From Streptomyces sp. FIT100 (GTDB lineage: Bacteria > Actinomycetota > Actinomycetes > Streptomycetales > Streptomycetaceae): a stretch of DNA of 64,000 nt. Made by a program: the position numbers and the translations under genes. Location: contig NZ_CP075715.1 of assembly GCF_024584805.1 (NCBI RefSeq), forward strand, positions 1,972,001 to 2,036,000, written 5' to 3'. A model generated the notes under the pieces. That model did no database searches and had not been told where the DNA came from. It saw only the letters and a list, made by a program, of their open reading frames with translations. This document shows, one piece after another, positions 15,889 to 24,102 of this stretch (the stretch's first letter is position 1; each line of letters starts with the position of its first letter).

Positions 15889-17088
15889 GTGGAAGTGACT
15901 CTGCTCGGCACCGGGGCCCCCAGCGGGCTCCCCCGCCCCGACTGCCCCTGTGCCGTCTGCGCCGCCGCCCGCGGACCGCAGGCGCGCGCCGCGACCGCGC
16001 TGCTGGTGGACGGGGCGCTGCTGCTCGATCTGACGCCCGGGGCCGCGCTTGCCGCCGCACGTGCGGGGCGCTCACTCGTCGGCGTACGGCAGGTGCTGCT
16101 GACGCATCCGCACAACGGGCCCGCGATGGAGCTGCCCGCGGGACTGCCGACGGCGGGGCGGGTGCCGGACGGACAGGAGTTGACGCTGATCAGCGGGCAC
16201 CGGGTGCGGGCGGTGTCGATGGACTCGCCGGGTACGGGGTACGAGGTGGCGTCGCCGGACGGCGAACGGCTGCTGTACCTGCCGCCCGGCGGCGCGCCGG
16301 CGGGGATGGCGGAGGGCGGGGCGCCGCCGTACGACATGGTCGTCGCCGATGTCGTCGGGCGGCCGGACGGGCTCGCCCGGCTGCGGGCCGCGGGGGCGGT
16401 CGGCCCGACGACGGATGTCGTCGCGGTCCACATCGACCACGAGGTCCCGCCCGGCGCGGAGCTGGAGCGGCGGCTCGCGGCGGCGGGGGCGCGGACGGTG
16501 CCGGACGGCACGACGCTCTACGTGGGCGAGTACCACGCGGTCCCCGACGTGCCGCGCCGCACGCTGATCACCGGAGGGGCCCGGTCGGGCAAGTCGCTGG
16601 AGGCCGAGCGCCGGCTGGAGTCGTTCCCCGACGTGCTGTACGTGGCGACCAGCGGCACCCGGGCCGACGACCCGGAGTGGGCGGCGCGGGTCCAGGCCCA
16701 CCGCGAGCGCAGGCCGGGCTCGTGGCGGACGGTCGAGACGTGCGATCTCGTCCCGCTGCTGGGGCAGGAAGGGCCACCGGTCCTGATCGACTGCCTGGCG
16801 CTGTGGCTGACGGACACGATGGACCAGGTGGGCGCGTGGGAGGACGAGCAGTGGGAGTCCACGGGCCGCGGGGCGCTGCACCGCCGCACCGCCGACCTCG
16901 TCGCCGCGGTGCGGGCCACGCGCCGGACCGTGGTCGCGGTCACGAACGAGGTCGGGTCCGGGATCGTGCCCGCGACGGCTTCGGGGCGGCGCTTCCGTGA
17001 CGAACTGGGGCGGCTGAACGCGGCGTTCGCGGGCGAGTGCGAGCACGTCCTGCTGGTCGTGGCGGGGCAGGCGCTGCCGCTGCGGTGA
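15889..17088 (+). CDS. cobU: CobU (adenosylcobinamide kinase/guanylyltransferase) with an N-terminal metallo-beta-lactamase-like domain
   Basis: 399 aa, about twice the length of CobU. Residues 1-215 resemble a metallo-beta-lactamase fold (LLGTGAPSGLPRPDCPC...LLTHPHNGPAMEL), but the HxHxDH metal motif is degraded to HPHNGP. Residues 222-399 are CobU: P-loop GGARSGKS (229-236), the AHRERRP segment expected to hold the guanylylated histidine, LIDCLALWLTD, and TNEVGSGIVP. CobU phosphorylates adenosylcobinamide and adds GMP. The GTG start has GGAGGA 8 nt upstream. It heads a plus-strand cobalamin group with cobT and cobS. Confidence 0.88.
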   Translation: MEVTLLGTGAPSGLPRPDCPCAVCAAARGPQARAATALLVDGALLLDLTPGAALAAARAGRSLVGVRQVLLTHPHNGPAMELPAGLPTAGRVPDGQELTLISGHRVRAVSMDSPGTGYEVASPDGERLLYLPPGGAPAGMAEGGAPPYDMVVADVVGRPDGLARLRAAGAVGPTTDVVAVHIDHEVPPGAELERRLAAAGARTVPDGTTLYVGEYHAVPDVPRRTLITGGARSGKSLEAERRLESFPDVLYVATSGTRADDPEWAARVQAHRERRPGSWRTVETCDLVPLLGQEGPPVLIDCLALWLTDTMDQVGAWEDEQWESTGRGALHRRTADLVAAVRATRRTVVAVTNEVGSGIVPATASGRRFRDELGRLNAAFAGECEHVLLVVAGQALPLR

Positions 17089-17231
17089 GGGACCCGGGGC
17101 GGGTCCGCCGCTCGCCGGGCCGGGTCGGCCCGGCGTCGGAGGCCGGTGTTCCGTGGGCCCTCCGGGCGCGGGCCTGACGTGCGGTGGGACCGCCGGGTGA
17201 GGCAGGGGCCGGGGCCGGTACTGTTCGGCGA

Positions 17232-18392
17232 ATGAGCTCGCTGAATCTCGACGACTTCTCCGATCTGATCGAGCGCCCCGACAGTGGCGTGCGGCGCGAT
17301 GCCGAGGAACGCCGCGAGCGCTTGGCCGTGCCGCCCGGCGCGCTCGGGCGGCTGGACGAGCTCGGGGAGTGGCTGTCGGCCGCCCAGGGCGCGGTGCCGG
17401 TGCGGCCGGTGGAGCAGCCGCGGGTGGTGCTGTTCGCCGGTGACCACGGCGTCGCCGAGCTGGGCGTGTCGGGCAGGCCCGCGGGGTCCGCGCACCAGCT
17501 GGTGCGGGCCGTGCTGGACGGCGCGAGCCCCCTCGCCGTGCTGGCCCGGCGGATGGACGTGCCCGTCCGGATCGTCGACGCGGGGCTGGACTGCGACCCG
17601 GAGCTGCTGCCGGCGGAGGTCGTACGCCACCGTGTGCGGCGCGGCAGCGGACGTATCGACGTCGAGGACGCCCTCACCGCCGAGGAGGCCGAGCAGGCCG
17701 TACGCCTCGGCATGGCGATCGCCGACGAGGAGGCGGACTCCGGCACCGATCTCGTCGTCCTCGGTGACCTGAGCGTCGGCGGCACCACGGCCGCCGCCGC
17801 CCTGATCGCCGCGCTGTGCGGGACGGACGCCTCGGTCGTGACCGGCCGTGGCGGCGTGGGCATCGACGATCTGGCGTGGATGCGCAAGTGCGCGGCGATC
17901 CGCGACGCGCTGCGCCGCGCCCGCCCCGTCCTGGGCGACCAGCTCCAGCTGCTCACGGTGGTCGGCGGCGCGGATCTCGCGGCGACGACGGGCTTCCTGC
18001 TCCAGGCCGCGGTGCGCAGGCTGCCGGTGATCCTGGACGGGGTCGTGTCGGCGGCCTGTGCGCTCGTCGCGCAGCGTGCCGCGTTCCGCGCGCCCGACTG
18101 GTGGCTGGCGGGCCAGGTGAGCGGTGAGCCGGCGCAGGCCAAGGCGCTGGACCGGATGGCGCTCAACCCGCTGCTGGACCACGGTGTCACGGTCGGCGAG
18201 GGCACCGGGGCGCTGCTCGCCCTCCCCCTCGTGCAGGCGTCCGCGGCGTTCGCGGCCGAACTGCCCGAGCTCCGGGCCGACGCCGAGCCCGAGCCCGACG
18301 CCGACGCGGTCGCCGGGGCCGAACCGGGCGCCGACGCCGAAACGGTCGCCGGGACCGATTCGGGCGCCGGGGCCGACACCGCCGGCGACTGA
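17232..18392 (+). CDS. cobT: Nicotinate-nucleotide--dimethylbenzimidazole phosphoribosyltransferase
   Basis: 386 aa. Makes alpha-ribazole phosphate, the lower-ligand nucleotide of cobalamin. Family landmarks are VLFAGDHGVAE, LGDLSVGGTTAAAAL, GRGGVGIDDLAWMRK and HGVTVGEGTGALLALPL. A C-terminal extension of about 40 residues is almost only Asp, Glu, Ala, Pro and Gly and is probably disordered. The ATG at 17232 lies 7 nt after TACTGT (17219-17224), so the transcript appears leaderless and separate from cobU. Confidence 0.92.
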   Translation: MSSLNLDDFSDLIERPDSGVRRDAEERRERLAVPPGALGRLDELGEWLSAAQGAVPVRPVEQPRVVLFAGDHGVAELGVSGRPAGSAHQLVRAVLDGASPLAVLARRMDVPVRIVDAGLDCDPELLPAEVVRHRVRRGSGRIDVEDALTAEEAEQAVRLGMAIADEEADSGTDLVVLGDLSVGGTTAAAALIAALCGTDASVVTGRGGVGIDDLAWMRKCAAIRDALRRARPVLGDQLQLLTVVGGADLAATTGFLLQAAVRRLPVILDGVVSAACALVAQRAAFRAPDWWLAGQVSGEPAQAKALDRMALNPLLDHGVTVGEGTGALLALPLVQASAAFAAELPELRADAEPEPDADAVAGAEPGADAETVAGTDSGAGADTAGD

Positions 18393-18508
18393 CGCGACCG
18401 GGATCACCCGGCTCCCACTCAACTTCACGCCCCCCAGGCCGGTCTTCGAACGCGGCGTGCGCGTGCCGACGCGCCGTCGCACACCGACGATCCGGGGGAG
18501 CCGCGTTC

Positions 18509-19321
18509 ATGCAGCCGGTGAATGGACGCGCGCGGACCTTCGCGCGCCGTGAGTGGGGGCCGCTGCTCGCGGACGTACGGGCGGCGCTCACGGCGCGGAC
18601 GTGGCGGGCGGTCCCCGTGACGCTCGCCGCCGTCTGCCTCACCGGGCTCTTCCAGCTCGTCCAGAACCGGTCGTGGGGCTACGGACCGGTCCAGGCCATC
18701 GGCTCGGTACGCGCCGAGGACCCGCTCGGGCTCGCCCTCCTGCGCACACCGCTCTCCCTCTTCGTACCGGCGCTCGACCTGCCGGTGTGGGGCGCCCTCG
18801 CCCAGATCCTGATCGTGTTCGGGATCGCCGAGATCTGCCTGGGGCGGGCGCGGATGCTGCTGGTCGCGTACATGGCGACGCTGGCCGGCACGACGTACGC
18901 GCGGATCGGGGTCGCGCTCGGCCCTGACGGGCCGCTGGGTCTCCCGGCGGCGGACGCGCACATCGTGGACACCGGCCCGTCGGCGGCGGTCGTCGGCCTC
19001 GCGGTCGTCGTCTGCTGCCGCTACCGGGCGTGGCTGACGATGGGCCTGATGATCGCCGCGATGGTCGTCGAAGTGATCGTCAAGTGCAATCTCGCGGGCA
19101 AGGAGCATCTGGCGGCGATCGCCGCGGTGCTCCTCGTGTACGCGGCCGCGGCGGCGTACCGGACGGCGGCCGCTCAGTGGTGGTCGGCCCCGCCCGAGGG
19201 CAGCCGGTTCGGGGCGCCGCCGATCAGGTCCTCGACCTTGCGGCGCGGCCCGCTCCAGCGCTTGTCGTGGCGGAAGGCCCGCAGCATCGCCCGGGCGCGG
19301 GAGCGGGGGCGGGTGCGGTAG
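18509..19321 (+). CDS. Rhomboid-like integral membrane protein
   Basis: 270 aa. About six hydrophobic segments (for example VPVTLAAVCLTGLFQL, LAQILIVFGIAEICLG, LLVAYMATLAGTTYA, AAVVGLAVVVCC, AAMVVEVIV). A DTGPSAAVVG segment and a downstream KEHLAAI histidine recall the Ser/His positions of rhomboids, but the GxSx signature is atypical and protease activity is uncertain. The C-terminus is basic. GGGGGAG precedes the ATG. The last 148 bp overlap the convergent gene at 19174-19941. Confidence 0.65.
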   Translation: MQPVNGRARTFARREWGPLLADVRAALTARTWRAVPVTLAAVCLTGLFQLVQNRSWGYGPVQAIGSVRAEDPLGLALLRTPLSLFVPALDLPVWGALAQILIVFGIAEICLGRARMLLVAYMATLAGTTYARIGVALGPDGPLGLPAADAHIVDTGPSAAVVGLAVVVCCRYRAWLTMGLMIAAMVVEVIVKCNLAGKEHLAAIAAVLLVYAAAAAYRTAAAQWWSAPPEGSRFGAPPIRSSTLRRGPLQRLSWRKARSIARARERGRVR

Positions 19322-19941
19322 ACGCGCTTGGCCCAGGGTGAACCGGGCCGGGCCAGCCGCAGGGCGCCGATGATCGCCACGAACGGGACGAGCATGCCGA
19401 TGAGCGCCATGCGCAGCTTGCCCTTGAAGAGCGTGATCAGGACGAAGCCGAAGTTGACGGCGAGGAAGAGCAGAAGGACCCGGCGGTCGTCCCGCTCGTC
19501 CGCGGTCAGGTCGTTGACGCCCAGCGGCGCGAAGCCGCCGAGGGTCAGGAGCAGCAGGGCCGTGGTGAGCACGACGACCTCGACACTCTGACGGCCGGCC
19601 TCGGTCCAGTAGACGTCGTCGAGATGGAGGATGAGCGCGAACTCGTCGAGGACGAGTCCCGCGCCCACGCCGAAGATCACGGCGAAGGTGATGGTACCGG
19701 GCCCGCTGTTCTCGGCCGAGGCGATCGATCCGAAGCCGCCGATCACGATGAGGACGACTCCGGGCACCACATGGTGGATGTGCGTGCCTCCGGAACTGAC
19801 GTTCCGGAAGGGGCCCTTGCCGGCCCGGATCAGCCGGGTGATCGTCCGGGTGACGAGGAAGGTCATGACGAACGAGGCCAGCGCGATGAGCAGCGGGAGC
19901 TTCCCGGGCTCCTCGATGTTGCGGTAGAACCAGTCACCCAT
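19174..19941 (-). CDS. Conserved multi-pass membrane protein
   Basis: 255 aa, MGDWFYRNIEEPGKLPLLIALASFVMTFLVTR... with about six helices, a conserved SSGGTHIHHVVPGVVLIVIGGFG segment and DEFALILHLDDVYW. Actinobacterial homologues are uncharacterised. The ATG at 19941 has GGGAG upstream. The basic C-terminus overlaps the 3' end of the convergent rhomboid-like gene by 148 bp, so one of the two annotated ends may not be the functional one. Confidence 0.75.
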   Translation of the reverse strand: MGDWFYRNIEEPGKLPLLIALASFVMTFLVTRTITRLIRAGKGPFRNVSSGGTHIHHVVPGVVLIVIGGFGSIASAENSGPGTITFAVIFGVGAGLVLDEFALILHLDDVYWTEAGRQSVEVVVLTTALLLLTLGGFAPLGVNDLTADERDDRRVLLLFLAVNFGFVLITLFKGKLRMALIGMLVPFVAIIGALRLARPGSPWAKRVYRTRPRSRARAMLRAFRHDKRWSGPRRKVEDLIGGAPNRLPSGGADHH

Positions 19942-20009
19942 GCCGCGCGCTCCCAGTTTGTCCGTAAAGCGCAATTTACCGTCGCGGCGCACCGACTACC
20001 CTGCGCGCA

Positions 20010-20804
20010 GTGAGCTCCTTCAAGACACCCGGTCCTGCGACCGGCATACGGTTCGCCTTCGGCACCCTCACCGTGCTGCCCGTACAGGTCACCCGCTGGG
20101 ACCGCGACGCGGCGCGCGCCGGCATGCTGTGCGCGCCCCTCGCCGGTCTCGTCGTCGGCCTCTGCGCGGCGGCCGCCGGCGGAGCGCTGCTCCTCCTGGG
20201 CGCGGGCCCGCTGCTCGCCGCGCTGGCCTCCGCCGCCGTACCGGCCGTGCTCACGCGCGGGCTCCATCTCGACGGACTCGCCGACACGGCGGACGGACTG
20301 GGCAGCGGCAAGCCCGCCGAGGACGCGCTGCGGATCATGAAGCAGTCGGACATCGGCCCGTTCGGCGTCATCACCCTGGTCTTCGTGCTGCTCACCCAGG
20401 TCGCCGCCGCGTACGAGCTGTACGGGAGCGGCGGCTGGGCGCGGGGCGCCGTCGCCGTGGCGCTCGCGGCCGTCGTCGCCCGCCTCGCGCTCACCCTCGC
20501 CTCCCGCACCGGTGTCCCCGCGGCCCGCCCCGACGGCCTGGGCGCGACGGTGGCCTCCACCGTGTCCCCCGCCGCGGCGGCGACCGCCACGCTCCTGACG
20601 CTGGCGGCGTGCGCCGGCGCGGGCGCGCTCTTCGGGCCGTACGCGGCGGCGCGGCACGCACTCGCCGCCGTGGCGGCGCTCGTCGCCGCCCACCTGCTGC
20701 TGCGCCACTGCGTGCGGCGCTTCGGCGGGGTGACGGGCGATGTGTTCGGCGCGGTGGCGGAGACCGCGGCGACGACGGCGCTCGTCGCGCTCACCCTGGG
20801 CTGA
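20010..20804 (+). CDS. cobS: Cobalamin synthase (adenosylcobinamide-GDP ribazoletransferase)
   Basis: 264 aa membrane enzyme joining AdoCbi-GDP to alpha-ribazole (phosphate), the last step of nucleotide-loop assembly. The metal-binding signature GLHLDGLADTADGLGSG (about residues 88-104) and the MKQSDIGPFG motif are intact, with multiple Ala/Leu-rich helices. GTG start 7 nt after TACCCT (19997-20002): a leaderless transcript. It completes the cobU/cobT/cobS set, interrupted only by the two overlapping membrane genes. Confidence 0.93.
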   Translation: MSSFKTPGPATGIRFAFGTLTVLPVQVTRWDRDAARAGMLCAPLAGLVVGLCAAAAGGALLLLGAGPLLAALASAAVPAVLTRGLHLDGLADTADGLGSGKPAEDALRIMKQSDIGPFGVITLVFVLLTQVAAAYELYGSGGWARGAVAVALAAVVARLALTLASRTGVPAARPDGLGATVASTVSPAAAATATLLTLAACAGAGALFGPYAAARHALAAVAALVAAHLLLRHCVRRFGGVTGDVFGAVAETAATTALVALTLG

Positions 20805-20871
20805 CAGCCGCGAGGGGACGACGCGGCCGGTCCCCGCCCGCGTACGGACGGGGACCGGCCCCGGGGGCCGC

Positions 20872-21486
20872 CTACCGCACCTGCGTCCCGTCGGACACCG
20901 GAGCCGGCGCGGGGGCGTAACCGGCGGCCCGGGTGGTGAACGTCCCACGGCCCTGTGTCCGGCTGCGCAGCCGGGACGCGTAGCCGAACAGCTCGGCCAG
21001 CGGCACGGTCGCCGTGACCACCGTGGTACCGGCGCGCGCGGTGGAGCCCGAGACCCGGCCGCGCCGCGCCGCCAGGTCGCCGAACACCCCGCCCACGGCG
21101 TCGTCGGGCACCGTGACGGTGACCTCGGCCACCGGCTCCAGGATCCGCATGGTGCTCGCACGCAGCGCCTCCCGGAGGGCGAACCGGCCCGCCGTGCGGA
21201 ACGCGAGCTCCGAGGAGTCCTTCGGATGGGTCGCCCCGTCGGTCAGGACGACCCGCACTCCGGTCACCGGGTGGCCACCGAGGGGTCCCTCGGCGAGGGC
21301 GTCCCGGCAGCCCGCCTCCACCGCACGCACGTACTCCTGCGGCACCCGTCCGCCGACGACCGCCGACCGGAAGACGAGGTCCTCCGTACGGCCGTCGGCG
21401 GCGGTCTCCAGCGCCTCCACGTCGAGGACGACATGGGCGAACTGCCCGGCGCCGCCGTCCTGTTTAAAAGACGGCTCAGGTGTGCG
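20872..21486 (-). pseudogene. Elongation factor G-like remnant (domains IV-V only)
   Basis: About 200 codons match the C-terminal third of EF-G-type GTPases: FKQDGGAGQFAHVVLDVE (start of domain IV), VPQEYVRAVEAGCRDAL, KDSSELAFRTAGRFALREAL, ILEPVAEVTVTVPDDAVGGVFGDLAARRGRV and PLAELFGYASRLRSRTQGRG. The GTPase domain and domains II-III are absent. An in-frame TGA at 21487-21489 closes the frame upstream and no good start exists. I read it as a truncated, probably dead fusA2-like gene. Confidence 0.75.
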
Positions 21487-21591
21487 TCACGGGGTCCGGT
21501 GGCGGCCGCGCAGCCGGCACCGGGGGCGCGGGGACATCAGGATCACGTCGTACCGCGACGGGGGAACGACGACGGCAGTGCGGTCACGCAC
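21487..21591 (-). CDS. Small ORF upstream of the EF-G remnant
   Basis: 34 codons, starting VRDRTAVVVPPSRYDVIL and ending GRHRTP. GTG start with GGGGAG 8 nt upstream. The stop is in frame with the EF-G remnant that follows. It is basic and contains one cysteine. It may be a leader peptide or part of the decayed gene; no homology is claimed. Confidence 0.4.
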   Translation of the reverse strand: MRDRTAVVVPPSRYDVILMSPRPRCRLRGRHRTP

Positions 21592-21646
21592 GGTCGGGCT
21601 CCCCTCGGGTGTCGAAACGTGGCGCCGTCGAGTCGGTGCGGCGCAC
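21584..21646 (-). CDS. Possible 20-aa leaderless leader ORF
   Basis: On the minus strand TACACT (21658-21653) is followed after 6 nt by GTG (21646), giving a 20-codon frame that stops at 21584 overlapping the start of the 34-codon ORF. The -10 box and coupling are visible; expression is inferred. Confidence 0.25.
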   Translation of the reverse strand: MRRTDSTAPRFDTRGEPDRA

Positions 21647-21686
21647 GAAGCGAGTGTAGGGAGCCGGTCCGGGGCCGGGCACCGGA

Positions 21687-22475
21687 TTATTCGCCGCCCT
21701 GACAGCTCTCGCGCCAGACCCCCAGCTCGTACTTCTTCAGCAGCGAACTCAGCCCCAGCCGCCGCGACTCGGGGCAGAAGCGGTCCGCCGGGAGATCGTA
21801 CTCGGCGTGGAAGACGGCCTTCCCCGCCGCGACGAACGGTGTCAGCCGCTCGCATTCGGCGTACTGGGCGCACTGTTCGTTGACCGCGAAGTCGAACTCC
21901 CCCACCAGCTCCGGGATCTGGTCCAGATCGTTCTTCAGGCCGGCCGCCATGCCCCGCTCATGGACCAGCCGGGCGATCAGGCGGTTGTAGCGGAGCTGGT
22001 CGGCGGCGGTGAGGGGGAAGCCGGTGTCGTTGGCGTAGCCGTCCATGTTGTCCGGCTCGACCGCGTCGAAGCCCTTGTCCCGGCACATGTCGATCCGCTC
22101 GGCCATCAGCGGCTCCAGGACGTCCGTACGGCGGATGTCGAGCCAGCGTTCGCCCTCCCAGCCGTTGCCCTTGCCGAGCACGGCCCGGGGAAAGGCGTCC
22201 GCGTCCGGGCGGAAGTCCTCCCAGGCGCCGGTGGAGAGATAGCAGATGACCTTGCGGCCGCGCCGGTGCAGGTCGGCGACCGCGGACTCCGGGTGCTCGA
22301 AGCCGTCGATGTCGTAGACCGGTGCGTCGACGCCCGGGTCGAGGCGGCCGCTCAGCTGCCACTGCCAGTCCAGCCCCGGCGCCGGCCGCCAGCGGGGGCG
22401 CGGCGGGGCCGGATCGTCCGGGGCGGCGGTGCAGCCCGCGAGCAGCAGCAGTGTCAGGACCAGCAACAGCCTCAT
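21687..22475 (-). CDS. GH114-family endo-alpha-1,4-polygalactosaminidase-like lipoprotein
   Basis: 262 aa. Signal peptide with lipobox LLLLAGC (modified Cys about residue 15), so anchored outside the membrane. The TIM-barrel signature runs VYDIDGFEHPESAVADLHRRGRKVICYLSTGAWEDFRPD, then GFDAVEPDNMDGYANDTGFPL, as in TM1410/GH114 enzymes that cut alpha-1,4-linked N-acetylgalactosamine polymers such as the PelA and Ega3 hydrolase domains. ATG with GAGGAG upstream, 13 bp after the membrane-protein stop: last gene of the exopolysaccharide operon. Confidence 0.85.
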   Translation of the reverse strand: MRLLLVLTLLLLAGCTAAPDDPAPPRPRWRPAPGLDWQWQLSGRLDPGVDAPVYDIDGFEHPESAVADLHRRGRKVICYLSTGAWEDFRPDADAFPRAVLGKGNGWEGERWLDIRRTDVLEPLMAERIDMCRDKGFDAVEPDNMDGYANDTGFPLTAADQLRYNRLIARLVHERGMAAGLKNDLDQIPELVGEFDFAVNEQCAQYAECERLTPFVAAGKAVFHAEYDLPADRFCPESRRLGLSSLLKKYELGVWRESCQGGE

Positions 22476-22488
22476 CTGCGGGGACTCC

Positions 22489-24102
22489 TCAGCGGTGGGA
22501 GGTGATGCGGCCCAGCAGAACACAGACCAGCACGGCGAGTACGGCGGCCGCCGCCCCGGGGACGGCGAGGGGAGCTGCGCCCGGGAGGAGTACGGCGGCG
22601 AGGGCGGCCGCACAGCAGACGGCGGCCGCGGCGCGCACCGCGCCGAACGCCTGGAGCAGCAGGCCGCTCCACAGCACGACCCCGAGCAGCAGCGCCTCGG
22701 CGAGCGCGGCGCCACCCGGTCCGCGGACGCCGTCACCGCGACTGCCACCGCCACCTCCACCGCCACTGCCACCACCGCCGCCGTCCGGCCAGACGAGCAG
22801 GACGGCCCCGACGAACAGCAGCAGGGCGCCCGACTGCCCGGCGAGACAGCGCGCCAGGGCGACCGCGACCGCCGCGCGGAAGCCGCGGGTCGTGGTGCTG
22901 GCCCGCATCCCGGCGAGGCTGTCCGTGCGGAAGCGGTGCAGGAGGTACTCGGCGGGGCCCATGGCGAGGCTCAGCGCGACGGCGAACGGCGGGGCGTCCA
23001 GGGCGACATGCAGCACGAGCACGCCGGTCCCGAGCCCGCACAGCCCGTACGGCACGGAAGCGCCGACCGACGGAGCGGCGGACCGGCGCCGGGTCGGCGC
23101 GGGGCTGCCGCCGGTGAGGCCCGCGGGCGGGTGGGGGTGCGACCGGCCTCCGGCCGGGCGTCTGCGCGTGGAGGGCTGGTCACCACCGTCGGCGGCGGAC
23201 CGGTGGGCGGAGCTCCCCGTCCGAGGGGCGGTGGGAAGCCCGGCGGTGCGCCTTCGCACGGCGGCCGGCAGCCGTGGACCCAGCGCTCGGACGACCACGG
23301 CGGCGGGCCGCCACGGGAACGGCGGGGCGGGGGCGTACGGGGTCGCCCCCGCAGGGGATCGGCGCAGGTACCGGGTGGCCGGGCGGCGGCGTTGCCCCGC
23401 CACCCGCCACGGCAGACCCCGCGACCCGGCTCGCCCCGCCGGCGACCCCGCTCGCTCCGCTCGATCCATCGGCCCCGTTCGCCGGGCGCGCGACCAGGAC
23501 GGCAGCCCGCGGTCGTGTGTCAGGACCAGCAGCGCCGTCGCCGCCGCGAGGTAGAGCGACTGGCCCGCGGCGAAGAGGAGGACCGGTGCGTCGCCGGCGC
23601 CGACGACCAGCGCCGGGGTCGTGCACAGCAGGACGCCCGCCGGTGCGCCCACCCGCAGCGTGCGCGCCGCCGCGGCGCGGTCGCCGAGGCCGAGCCAGGT
23701 GTAGGCGCGGTGGGCCAGGGCCTGGTTCCAGGCCCAGCCGGCCAGCGCCGAGGCGAGCAGCGGCGCGTACGCCGCCGGTGCGCCGAGGACGTAGCCGAGC
23801 CCGGGCAGCGCGAAGACCAGACCGCGCAGCAGGCAGGCGAGCAACGTGGGCCCGGCTCGTCCGGGGCCCGGCCCGGCCCCCGCCGGGCCGCCGCGCCCGT
23901 CGGCCCCGGCGGACTCCACGGGCACCGCGCGACGTGCGTACAGCTCCTCCGCCAGCGCGAACGAGTCCTCGTGCCCGTAGCGGACGCGTATCTGCTCGTC
24001 CGTCAGCCCGTCGGCCTCCAGCAGCGCGGCTATCTCGTCCGGATGCACCGCATCCGCGATGACGTCGTCCAGCCGTTCCGCCAGCTCGTCCACCGCGCTC
24101 AC
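22489..24102 (-). CDS. Large membrane protein of the Pel-like locus
   Basis: 537 aa. A soluble N-terminal helical segment (SAVDELAERLDDVIADAVHPDEIAALLEADGLTDEQIRVRYGHEDSF) precedes several membrane helices (about 85-230), a basic Pro/Arg/Ser-rich stretch of about 120 residues, and a second membrane block interrupted by a Gly/Ser run. Its place between pelF and GH114 genes suggests the export role of PelG in Pel systems, but no PelG signature is certain. GTG start overlapping the pelF stop (GTGA), with GGGAG 6 nt upstream. Confidence 0.6.
   Translation of the reverse strand: MSAVDELAERLDDVIADAVHPDEIAALLEADGLTDEQIRVRYGHEDSFALAEELYARRAVPVESAGADGRGGPAGAGPGPGRAGPTLLACLLRGLVFALPGLGYVLGAPAAYAPLLASALAGWAWNQALAHRAYTWLGLGDRAAAARTLRVGAPAGVLLCTTPALVVGAGDAPVLLFAAGQSLYLAAATALLVLTHDRGLPSWSRARRTGPMDRAERAGSPAGRAGSRGLPWRVAGQRRRPATRYLRRSPAGATPYAPAPPFPWRPAAVVVRALGPRLPAAVRRRTAGLPTAPRTGSSAHRSAADGGDQPSTRRRPAGGRSHPHPPAGLTGGSPAPTRRRSAAPSVGASVPYGLCGLGTGVLVLHVALDAPPFAVALSLAMGPAEYLLHRFRTDSLAGMRASTTTRGFRAAVAVALARCLAGQSGALLLFVGAVLLVWPDGGGGGSGGGGGGGSRGDGVRGPGGAALAEALLLGVVLWSGLLLQAFGAVRAAAAVCCAAALAAVLLPGAAPLAVPGAAAAVLAVLVCVLLGRITSHR

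Noticed and set aside
21687..22775. Longer 362-residue version of the GH114 protein
   Set aside because: The extra N-terminus overlaps the upstream membrane gene; the ATG at 22475 has a ribosome-binding site and a lipoprotein signal.
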